Assembly: GCA_947175375.1 (NCBI GenBank)
Contig: CAMWMT010000089.1
Location: 1 to 8,544, forward strand
DNA from: an uncultured Clostridiaceae bacterium
GTDB lineage: Bacteria > Bacillota > Clostridia > Lachnospirales > Lachnospiraceae
DNA: 8,544 nt
Reading direction: 5' to 3'
Shown: positions 1 to 5,060 of the stretch, in pieces
How positions within the stretch are numbered: the first letter of the stretch is position 1
Layout of the letters: every line of letters begins with the position of its first letter
The notes under the pieces: generated by a model
Seen by the model: the letters and a program-made list of their open reading frames with translations, nothing else
What the model was told of the DNA's origin: nothing
The model's database searches: none
Made by a program: the position numbers and the translations under genes

Positions 1-392
1 CGATTCGTACTATGAAAGGAACGGACCTGTCCGTCTGCACAGGAGTCGGAGAACTTCTTGCAGACCTTATTCAGACAGACGGGGAGGCAGAGATCGAAGT
101 CGGCACCGGCAATATCACATTGTCACAGTTTGACGGAACTTCTCTGGAACTGGAATGCGGAGTCGGAAACGCTACGATCACAGCTGCAGGAAGGGAACAG
201 GATTACAACTATACGCTGGATGCCGGACTTGGCAGTATCTCCTTGAACCATCACCAACAGAGCGACTATGGTCACCATCATGGCTCGCATGATGACTGGG
301 AACATCACATGGACATTCATCACGGCGCAGACCGCCAGATTTCGATCAACTGCGGACTGGGCAACGCATCTTTGAATTTTATGGAGGAATAA
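1..392 (+). CDS. DUF4097-type 'toastrack' surface/regulatory protein, C-terminal part (5' end outside window)
   Basis: The reading frame is open at the left edge and closes with TAA at 390-392, so this is the C-terminal part of a longer protein; the first ATG at 12 is probably internal. Short glycine-centred repeats (GVGELLADL, GTGNITLSQF, GVGNATI, GLGSISL, GLGNASLNF) recur every 15-35 residues, as in the right-handed beta-structure of DUF4097/toastrack domains. Such proteins often sit beside PspC-domain proteins and PadR or DUF1700 genes, in envelope-stress or autoregulatory operons. The PspC gene starts 4 nt after this stop, and its ribosome binding site lies inside the last codons here, which suggests translational coupling. 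Counting from the ATG at 12, residues 80-104 contain ten histidines between two repeat strands, an unusual acidic and His-rich loop that could bind metal. The family assignment is from the repeat pattern; the biochemical role is unknown. Confidence 0.72.
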   Translation, partial: IRTMKGTDLSVCTGVGELLADLIQTDGEAEIEVGTGNITLSQFDGTSLELECGVGNATITAAGREQDYNYTLDAGLGSISLNHHQQSDYGHHHGSHDDWEHHMDIHHGADRQISINCGLGNASLNFMEE

Positions 393-396
393 TCAT

Positions 397-585
397 ATGA
401 AAGACAAACGACTGGTCAAATCTTCTTCAAACCACATGATCTCTGGCGTATGCGGAGGAATCGGGGAATATTTTAACATTGACGCAACCGTGATCCGGCT
501 GGTCTGGGCGATCCTGACCTTCTGCGGATTTGGAAGCGGCATCCTGATTTACATCATCGCAGCAGTCATAATACCGGAATATTAA
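397..585 (+). CDS. Small PspC-domain membrane protein (62 aa)
   Basis: This is a single-domain PspC protein. The N-terminal half has the typical KRLxxSxxNxMxxGVCGGIGEYFNID signature, followed by VIRLVWA and a hydrophobic segment (about residues 33-59) ending in the characteristic VIIPEY. In enteric bacteria PspC takes part in the phage-shock membrane-stress response. Stand-alone short versions in Firmicutes usually accompany DUF4097/LiaF-like proteins, as here, and are presumed to act at the membrane. The start at 397 is supported by GGAGG at 383-387 (9-nt spacing), which overlaps the end of the upstream gene. No clear terminator follows; a weak A/T-rich 6-bp hairpin at 592-609 is not convincing. 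The domain call is secure, the specific role is not. Confidence 0.9.
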   Translation: MKDKRLVKSSSNHMISGVCGGIGEYFNIDATVIRLVWAILTFCGFGSGILIYIIAAVIIPEY

Positions 586-592
586 AAAACTC

Positions 593-621
593 TTTTCTTT
601 TTGGAAAAGCCGCATTATAAT
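593..621 (+). promoter_or_regulatory. Candidate sigma-A promoter of the PurF-like gene
   Basis: A perfect -10 hexamer TATAAT lies at 616-621. The hexamer 17 bp upstream (TTTTCT, 593-598) is a weak -35. Transcription would start near 628 and give a leader of about 93 nt before the ATG at 721. The -10 is convincing; the -35 match is poor. Confidence 0.5.
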
Positions 622-663
622 AGAAACAGCCTGTATCATTCATCTGAAACATACAGATAACAT

Positions 664-688
664 TTATCGAACATCAGCAGTTCGATAA
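664..688 (+). promoter_or_regulatory. Perfect 9-bp inverted repeat in the 5' leader of the PurF-like gene
   Basis: TTATCGAAC (664-672) and GTTCGATAA (680-688) are exact inverted complements around a 7-nt centre. The element lies downstream of the predicted transcription start and 20 nt before the AGGAGG. It could be an RNA hairpin in the leader or a DNA operator for a dimeric repressor. The CGAAC/GTTCG cores recall both PurR boxes and SOS boxes, but spacing and flanks match neither well. The function is not determined. Confidence 0.45.
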
Positions 689-720
689 GCTTGAATTCAA
701 AAACAACAGGAGGAACTTTT

Positions 721-2130
721 ATGGGCGGCTTTTTTGGAGTTGCGGCAAAGAATGACTGTATTTTTGACCTGTTTTTTGGAACAGACTACCATTCTCACCT
801 TGGCACGAGGAGAGGCGGTATGGCTGTATATGGCGAAAAAGGGTTCGACCGTGCCATTCACAATATAGAGAATGCGCCTTTCCGGACAAAATTCGACAAA
901 GATATGCGGGTGATGAAGGGATATCTGGGAATTGGATGTATTTCCGATTATGAACCTCAGCCCCTGATCATCCGCTCCCATCATGGAACTTATGCGATCA
1001 CTACCGTAGGAAAGATCAACAATACGGACGAGATCACAGAACTTATCTACCAAAACGGCAATACTCATTTTCTAGAAATGAGTGGAGGGGATATCAATCC
1101 TACCGAACTGGTCGCTGCCGTTATCAATCAAAAGGAAAATCTCATAGACGGCATCCGTTACGCACAGGAACTCATTGACGGTTCCATGACGCTGATGCTC
1201 ATGACGCCAAAGGGTATCTATGCTGCCAGAGACCGGTTGGGACGTACCCCTGTCATACTGGGCAAAAAAGACGATGCCTACTGCATCACCTTTGAAAGCT
1301 ATGCGTATCTGAATCTTGGATATGAGGATTATAAGGAGCTGGGACCCGGAGAGATCGTAGTCGTAACCCCAGATGGTGTAAAGACCCTTGTAGCACCCGG
1401 CAAGGACATGAAGATCTGCACGTTTTTGTGGGTTTATTATGGCTACCCGTCCAGTTCCTATGAAGGGGTAAATGTAGAGCAGATGCGTTATAACTGTGGT
1501 GTAAAGATGGCAGAACGTGACAATGCAAAGCCGGACAATATCGCTGGCATCCCAGATTCCGGTACGGCACATGCCGTAGGCTACGCAAACCAATCCGGTA
1601 TCCCGTTCTCCAGGCCATTTGTCAAGTATACACCCACCTGGCCTCGTTCTTTCATGCCTACGATCCAGGATAAGCGTGACCTCATTGCCAAGATGAAACT
1701 GATCCCGATCCATCAGCTCATCAAAGACAAGAGCCTGCTGCTTATTGATGATTCCATTGTCAGAGGCACGCAACTTCGTGAAACAACAGAATTCCTGTAC
1801 CAGCGCGGCGCGGCAGAAGTTCATATCCGTCCTGCATGCCCTCCGTTGGTATATGGGTGCAAATACCTGAATTTTTCCCGTTCTACTTCCGATATGGATC
1901 TGATCACCCGAAGGGTTATTGCTCGGCTGGAGGGCACAACTGAGGTGCCGGATGAGATCCTGCAAGAGTATGCGGATCCGAATTCTGAAAAATATGAGAT
2001 CATGGTGGAAGAGATCCGAAAAGAACTGAATTTTACTTCTCTGAAATACAACCGGCTGGATGATCTTCTAGATTCCGTAGGGATTGATCCCTGTAAGCTC
2101 TGCACTTACTGCTGGAACGGCAGAGAATAA
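721..2130 (+). CDS. PurF-like amidophosphoribosyltransferase paralog lacking the catalytic N-terminal cysteine (469 aa)
   Basis: The protein aligns along its length with glutamine PRPP amidotransferase (PurF), which makes phosphoribosylamine from PRPP and glutamine in purine synthesis. The C-terminal half has the PRPP loop IDDSIVRGT at residues 342-350 and an upstream PRSFMPTxQDKR stretch like PurF's GRTFIxPTQxxR. Cys233, Cys380, Cys458 and Cys461 fall where Bacillus-type PurF has its four Fe-S ligands. The N-terminal glutaminase domain is degenerate. It begins MGGFFGVA where PurF has CGVFGI, so the nucleophile is missing, and the HNGN oxyanion motif reads TVGKINN (residues 95-101). The ATG at 721 is chosen because AGGAGG at 709-714 is well placed; a TTG at 691 would add ten residues, still without a suitable Cys. 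The gene stands alone, between its own promoter and a terminator. It may be ammonia-dependent, regulatory or active on another acceptor. Fold certain; activity unknown. Confidence 0.85.
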   Translation: MGGFFGVAAKNDCIFDLFFGTDYHSHLGTRRGGMAVYGEKGFDRAIHNIENAPFRTKFDKDMRVMKGYLGIGCISDYEPQPLIIRSHHGTYAITTVGKINNTDEITELIYQNGNTHFLEMSGGDINPTELVAAVINQKENLIDGIRYAQELIDGSMTLMLMTPKGIYAARDRLGRTPVILGKKDDAYCITFESYAYLNLGYEDYKELGPGEIVVVTPDGVKTLVAPGKDMKICTFLWVYYGYPSSSYEGVNVEQMRYNCGVKMAERDNAKPDNIAGIPDSGTAHAVGYANQSGIPFSRPFVKYTPTWPRSFMPTIQDKRDLIAKMKLIPIHQLIKDKSLLLIDDSIVRGTQLRETTEFLYQRGAAEVHIRPACPPLVYGCKYLNFSRSTSDMDLITRRVIARLEGTTEVPDEILQEYADPNSEKYEIMVEEIRKELNFTSLKYNRLDDLLDSVGIDPCKLCTYCWNGRE

Positions 2131-2151
2131 ACAGATACCTATAAAAAGCAT

Positions 2152-2204
2152 AAAAAGCTCCTGACAGCAGATTCCCTGATTAGTCTGCTGCCCGGAGCTT
2201 TTTT
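2152..2204. terminator. Strong bidirectional intrinsic terminator
   Basis: AAAAAGCTCC (2152-2161) pairs perfectly with GGAGCTTTTT (2194-2203), and an inner stem CAGCAGA/TCTGCTG (2165-2171/2184-2190) extends it. A T-run follows on both strands. It can therefore end the PurF-like transcript on the plus strand and the XRE transcript arriving from the right on the minus strand. Confidence 0.9.
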
Positions 2205-2250
2205 AACCTGTATCATCCTTATTTTCCTGTATTTCTGCTCTTGATCTTTC

Positions 2251-2484
2251 TTATTTCAGCAGTTCATCATAGGTCGTATTCAGACACTCCTTAATTCCAC
2301 GAAGCTGCGACCCTGTGATATGCTGGATACCTCTCTCGATCTTTACCAAAGTCTCTCTTGTCATGTTCACATCCTGAAGCTGGATCATGCGGACAAGTTC
2401 TGTCTGCCTGATCCCTCTCTCCAGCCTGATCTGACGTATATTACCGCCGATATTGATTCCCGACTGCTTTATCTTCTGTTCCAT
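2251..2484 (-). CDS. Small XRE-family helix-turn-helix regulator, downstream paralog (77 aa)
   Basis: This is a Cro/C1-type DNA-binding protein consisting almost only of the HTH domain. Residues 13-60 contain NIRQIRLERGIRQTELVRMIQL followed by MTRETLVKIERGIQHIT, the usual XRE helix pattern, and the protein ends NTTYDELLK. No sensor or membrane domain is present. The ATG is supported by AGAAGG on the minus strand (plus positions 2491-2496, 6-nt spacing). It is the second gene of a tandem pair: the upstream paralog stops 22 nt before this start, and the two are homologous in DNA as well as protein. The degenerate operator-like sequences in front of it suggest it once had, or still has, its own control region. 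Probably a repressor; its targets are inferred only from the nearby palindromes. Confidence 0.85.
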   Translation of the reverse strand: MEQKIKQSGINIGGNIRQIRLERGIRQTELVRMIQLQDVNMTRETLVKIERGIQHITGSQLRGIKECLNTTYDELLK

Positions 2485-2506
2485 CGTATACCTTCTGAAA
2501 GAATCA

Positions 2507-2821
2507 TTATTCGTACTTTTCTTCCATCATATTCGTTTCATCTGATGGAATGGGACCAGTATCAGTCCTTTCAGAAATTATGACCTTTCCTTCCAGAAGT
2601 TCTTCATAGGTTGTATTCAGGCAAAATTTCACCCCGCAGATCTGAGCTCTGGTAATATGCTGCCGTCCGCCTTCAATCTTCACCAGTGCCTCCCTGGTGA
2701 TATTTACACCCAGAAGCTGGAGCATCTGGACAAGCTGTGTCTGTCCGATCCCCCGCTCCTTTCTGATTCGTCTTATGTTCCAGCCAATATCCTTTTCCGG
2801 CTGTTTTATCTTCTGTCCCAT
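2507..2821 (-). CDS. Small XRE-family helix-turn-helix regulator, upstream paralog with C-terminal tail (104 aa)
   Basis: This paralog of the neighbouring 77-aa regulator has an HTH domain at residues 13-60 (NIRRIRKERGIGQTQLVQMLQLLGVNITREALVKIEGG, given here as a motif stretch broken at GVN in the alignment). It ends its shared part with NTTYEELL. The start at 2821 (MGQKIKQ) is chosen because it aligns exactly with MEQKIKQ of the paralog. An open frame continues upstream to an ATG at 2938, but that part crosses two operator-like palindromes and has no domain. The ribosome binding site at 2821 is weak (GGAAAAAG). After the shared domain this protein carries about 28 extra charged residues ending MMEEKYE. 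The DNA encoding them corresponds to the promoter/operator region of the duplicated unit. Two palindromes at 2839-2854 and 2892-2907 lie upstream, consistent with autorepression. Confidence 0.78.
   Translation of the reverse strand: MGQKIKQPEKDIGWNIRRIRKERGIGQTQLVQMLQLLGVNITREALVKIEGGRQHITRAQICGVKFCLNTTYEELLEGKVIISERTDTGPIPSDETNMMEEKYE
2553..2568. promoter_or_regulatory. Operator-like palindrome, copy A (GGACC-N6-AGTCC)
   Basis: GGACC AGTATC AGTCC is an imperfect dyad of the form GGACY-N6-RGTCC. It lies 68 nt upstream of the ATG of the 77-aa regulator, inside the 3' coding tail of the 104-aa paralog. Copy C has the equivalent position in the other duplicated unit. Confidence 0.55.
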
Positions 2822-2838
2822 AACTTTTTCCGTAAAAT

Positions 2839-2854
2839 GGACCGTTTTCAGTCC
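2839..2854. promoter_or_regulatory. Operator-like palindrome, copy B (GGACC-N6-AGTCC)
   Basis: GGACC GTTTTC AGTCC lies 18-33 nt upstream of the ATG of the 104-aa regulator, where it could block that gene's own transcription. The equivalent position of the other unit (near 2501-2516) holds only a decayed version. Confidence 0.6.
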
Positions 2855-2881
2855 TTTTTTCTTTATCATAATAGTTACATC

Positions 2882-2890
2882 TGTTATAAT
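2882..2890 (+). promoter_or_regulatory. Extended -10 promoter for the CxxC membrane protein
   Basis: TGTTATAAT is a perfect extended -10 element (TGn plus TATAAT at 2885-2890). The -35 region is poor, as is usual for extended -10 promoters. Transcription would start near 2897, within palindrome copy C, leaving a leader of about 33 nt before the ATG at 2930. Confidence 0.65.
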
Positions 2891-2891
2891 G

Positions 2892-2907
2892 GGACCAGAA
2901 CGAGTCC
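2892..2907. promoter_or_regulatory. Operator-like palindrome, copy C (GGACC-N6-AGTCC)
   Basis: GGACC AGAACG AGTCC begins 2 nt after the rightward -10 hexamer, so it covers the predicted transcription start of the divergent membrane-protein gene. It also lies 70 nt upstream of the 104-aa regulator, so one bound repressor could control both directions. Confidence 0.62.
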
Positions 2908-2929
2908 AATATGGGAAAAGAGGAAGAAA

Positions 2930-3682
2930 ATGCACCAAAAAAATTTTAAAAGACCATATTATCGAATACGGACAGAGCTGTTTTGGGGAATGAACCTGTG
3001 TATCCTGTTTTTACTAATTGTAGGTATTCATGCAAATTATCGGCTTTGGAGACAGGAACAGCCAGACATTTCTGATGAAGAACAGCAGATACGTATAGAA
3101 GTGGCCTATGATGACTGGCATTCTGAACTGGCAGAAACTTCCCAGTGTCTTCTATGCGGCGAGAATTCCCGCAAAAAAGCAGACTATGAATCCGGCAATG
3201 ACACGATAGGGTTAATTTTACTGAATAATTGGACGATTTTGAATTTTCCACTGCAGAACAACATGATCACAGCAGACGAAAAAGAAAATACCGGCAGTTC
3301 CGGTATCCGATATGGGTATACCAGTGATATTACCTGGCTTTCAGATGGTGACCCCTCCAGGGGAATGGCGCATATCAGTCTGACCCTGCCGGAACACTGC
3401 CAGCCTGACGAAGATTTTATCAGGCAGAATCTGTGCCAGCCCTGTCTGGACAAGGTCACAGCATCTTTGCGCTTCTGGAAAGGGGAACACGAAGAAAAAG
3501 AAGCTGTTCCTCTCTGCCTTCTGGATTTCCAGACATTCGAGATTCATCCGGTTCAGGACTGGTATCGGGGATATTTTATCAGAGACTACTGGGTAGAACT
3601 GGATTTCGAAGAAGCAGATCTTTCCATAAAGACCTATTATCTACCTTTGATCGCCTGTAAATCCTCCTGTTCTTTCATTTAA
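2930..3682 (+). CDS. Membrane-anchored protein of unknown function with two CxxC pairs (250 aa)
   Basis: I do not recognise a named family. A basic N-terminus (MHQKNFKRPYYRIR) precedes one hydrophobic segment, about residues 15-35, with no obvious signal-peptidase site. The remaining 215 residues would then be outside the membrane. That part contains CLLCG (Cys73, Cys76) and LCQPC (Cys169, Cys172), spaced like the halves of a zinc-ribbon or a redox pair. A conserved-looking GYFIRDYWVELDF stretch lies near the C-terminus. The ATG at 2930 follows AGAGGA (2919-2924) and the extended -10 promoter; the frame is open further left to 2657 but only over the regulator genes and operators. The divergent XRE pair and the palindrome on its start site suggest repressor control. 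It might be a surface sensor or metal-binding protein, but nothing fixes its role. Confidence 0.75.
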   Translation: MHQKNFKRPYYRIRTELFWGMNLCILFLLIVGIHANYRLWRQEQPDISDEEQQIRIEVAYDDWHSELAETSQCLLCGENSRKKADYESGNDTIGLILLNNWTILNFPLQNNMITADEKENTGSSGIRYGYTSDITWLSDGDPSRGMAHISLTLPEHCQPDEDFIRQNLCQPCLDKVTASLRFWKGEHEEKEAVPLCLLDFQTFEIHPVQDWYRGYFIRDYWVELDFEEADLSIKTYYLPLIACKSSCSFI

Positions 3683-3809
3683 TATATTAGTTCTGTTTGC
3701 ATTTCCATGGGCATGATTCGGGCTGCCGCTTTCCATTTATCTTTTTTTGTGATATTTTCTGTCTGTCAGACGTTTATATAGTGAAAAGCTTTTCAAGACA
3801 GACCGGAAT

Positions 3810-3816
3810 GGAGGTG
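3810..3816 (+). promoter_or_regulatory. Strong Shine-Dalgarno that decides a TTG start
   Basis: GGAGGTG is a full match to the 16S anti-SD and stands 6 nt before the TTG at 3823. The in-frame ATG at 3808 overlaps this element and has no ribosome binding site of its own, so TTG is the better start for the sigma factor. Confidence 0.75.
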
Positions 3817-3822
3817 AACATT

Positions 3823-4299
3823 TTGGAGAAAGCGGACTATGACAGGGCGGTAAAACTCTGTCTGGATGTAGTGTACCGGACGGCACTGAACTGCTGCCGG
3901 AATCCACAGGACGCAGAAGATGTGGTACAGACTGCATTTTTAAAGCTGCTGGAATGCGATACGCATTTTCAGGATGAGGATCATATCCGCAGATGGCTTA
4001 TACGTGTAACGGTTAACGAGTCACATTCCATCTGGCGTTCCTTCTGGCGACGAAATGTATCCCCTCTGGAAGAACAGACAGCAGAACCTGCATTTACACA
4101 GCCGGAGAACAGCGACCTGTTTTACGCAGTGCAGAAGCTTCCCGTCCGATACCGGGAGGTTGTGCACCTGTATTATTATGAGGAATACAGCATCCGGGAG
4201 ATTGCTGAGATCCTCCATATCTCCGAGACCGCCATCCAGACCCGGCTCATGCGCGCACGCAGAAAATTGAAACAACAACTGAAGGAGGCGTGGAAATGA
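3823..4299 (+). CDS. ECF-type sigma-70 family RNA polymerase sigma factor (158 aa)
   Basis: A two-domain sigma factor that would redirect RNA polymerase to a small regulon, probably in response to an envelope signal. Region 2 is seen in VYRTALNCCRNPQDAEDVVQ followed by TAFLKLLE (about residues 16-43). Region 4 is LPVRYREVVHLYYYEEYSI followed by REIAEILHISETAIQTRLMRARRKL (about residues 103-150). Region 3 is absent, as in extracytoplasmic-function sigmas. The TTG start is preferred because of GGAGGTG at 3810-3816; an ATG at 3808 would give 163 aa. Its stop overlaps the next gene's start (ATGA at 4296-4299), tying it to the putative anti-sigma factor. The 140 nt upstream contain TATATAGT near 3775-3782 and a perfect GTCTG-T-CAGAC dyad at 3761-3771. 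Either could belong to its promoter, but I could not define one. Confidence 0.9.
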   Translation: MEKADYDRAVKLCLDVVYRTALNCCRNPQDAEDVVQTAFLKLLECDTHFQDEDHIRRWLIRVTVNESHSIWRSFWRRNVSPLEEQTAEPAFTQPENSDLFYAVQKLPVRYREVVHLYYYEEYSIREIAEILHISETAIQTRLMRARRKLKQQLKEAWK

Positions 4300-4892
4300 A
4301 AGCAGAAAGAGACAATCGCACCTGGTATCAGAACACTTTCGATGAAGTACATGCTTCTGAGAATCTGTTGAGAAAGGTGGAAACTATGAAAAATGAAAAT
4401 GGAATCATCCGAAAAACCATGCCAAAGGGTATGATCGCAGCTGCAGCATTTGCCGTACTGGTATTCAGCAATGTCATCTCCTATGCGGCATCTGGCAGTC
4501 CCTGGATTCTGACCATCACCCTGCCTGACGGCGAGATGCGGCAGATCGAGATGGAACACGGACCGGAGGATGGGCAGTTCTATATCTATGAAGACGCCTC
4601 AGACTCTGTCTCGTCCGAACATACAGCCAGCACAGAGGTGGAATACACACTTGAGATGTCTGACGACACAACTTATGTGCATCGTCTGGAGACGGACAAC
4701 GGCCATACCTGGCTGATCCTTGATGGCACATATCGTGTGGATATTACAGATAAATTCCAGAACGGCACCTGCAAGGGCACCCTGGATATGGATGACATGA
4801 CCTGGTGCTACGAAGTGACCGGAACCCCGGATAACTATGAGATCCAGGCCTATCTTGTCACATATAATGTGAATGAATCCAGTGATCAGTAA
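4296..4892 (+). CDS. Putative membrane anti-sigma factor partner of the ECF sigma (199 aa)
   Basis: A single-pass membrane protein. The cytoplasmic N-terminus (residues 1-41) carries WYQNTFDEVHASENLLRKV, a motif I associate with Lachnospiraceae proteins encoded beside ECF-like sigma factors and presumed to bind them. One transmembrane segment follows (about residues 46-64, AAAAFAVLVFSNVISYAA). An outer domain of about 135 residues is rich in acidic residues and beta-prone segments and contains two cysteines (NGTCKG, MTWCYE). The ATG overlaps the sigma stop by 4 nt, and GGAGG at 4284-4288 gives a 7-nt spacing; an in-frame GTG at 4290 is less well placed. Pairing with the sigma gene is the main support for the anti-sigma role. 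The outer domain is not one I recognise and would be the signal-sensing part. Confidence 0.72.
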   Translation: MKAERDNRTWYQNTFDEVHASENLLRKVETMKNENGIIRKTMPKGMIAAAAFAVLVFSNVISYAASGSPWILTITLPDGEMRQIEMEHGPEDGQFYIYEDASDSVSSEHTASTEVEYTLEMSDDTTYVHRLETDNGHTWLILDGTYRVDITDKFQNGTCKGTLDMDDMTWCYEVTGTPDNYEIQAYLVTYNVNESSDQ

Positions 4893-4965
4893 GATCTCTT
4901 CGGCTCTTTTGCATGGCTGCAAATTTAAAAGGAATGTTGATTAATACCTTTGACCACTGATATCT

Positions 4966-5018
4966 AAAAATAGAGAATCCCATGGAATTCAAGACCTTGA
5001 ATCTCCGTGGGATTCTCT
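4966..5018 (-). terminator. Long intrinsic terminator for the minus-strand Rpn remnant
   Basis: AGAGAATCCCA (4972-4982) pairs with TGGGATTCTCT (5008-5018). The inside pairs further (ATTCAA/TTGAAT and GGA/TCC with one bulge), giving an almost continuous stem. On the minus strand it is followed at once by TTTTT (plus 4966-4970). On the plus strand only a pyrimidine-rich stretch follows, so it may also end the sigma/anti-sigma transcript less efficiently. Confidence 0.82.
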
Positions 5019-5060
5019 CCTTCTCTTCCGGAATGATCTTCTTCAACACTCCGAGTCTGA

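Larger units (their letters stand above)
2257..2907. repeat. Tandem duplication of an XRE gene plus its control region (two units of about 312 bp)
   Basis: The units 2257-2568 and 2594-2907 match at a constant offset of 337 nt across the coding part, rising to 339 nt at the distal end, so at least one 2-nt indel lies between them. Each unit contains one HTH gene on the minus strand followed by upstream DNA ending in a GGACC-N6-AGTCC palindrome. By eye the copies share roughly two thirds to three quarters of positions, so the duplication is not recent. Confidence 0.8.

Noticed and set aside
16..29. Palindrome ACGGAC-CT-GTCCGT near the left edge as another operator
   Set aside because: It shares GGAC/GTCC arms but has a 2-nt instead of 8-nt centre between those tetramers and lies inside coding sequence; probably chance.
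664..688. LexA/SOS box or PurR box
   Set aside because: The arms resemble CGAAC/GTTCG, but a Gram-positive SOS box has a 4-nt spacer rather than 7, and the flanks do not follow the PurBox consensus. The site also lies downstream of the predicted start. Kept only as an unassigned dyad.
1072..1965. Long minus-strand open frame of 297 codons opposite the PurF-like gene
   Set aside because: It is antisense to a clearly conserved protein, has no ribosome binding site or recognisable domain, and follows from the codon pattern of the real gene.
2251..2821. HipB-type antitoxins for the HipA-like kinase
   Set aside because: HipB genes normally sit directly next to hipA in the same operon. These lie 3.4 kb away on the opposite strand, separated by unrelated genes and at least one terminator; retained only as a remote possibility.
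2657..2929. N-terminal extension of the CxxC membrane protein over the XRE gene
   Set aside because: It would begin inside the opposite-strand regulator and read through the promoter and operators. The ATG at 2930 has a ribosome binding site and directly precedes the membrane segment.
2822..2938. N-terminal extension of the 104-aa XRE regulator to an ATG at 2938
   Set aside because: The extension crosses two operator-like palindromes and the divergent promoter, and the paralog aligns exactly from 2821.
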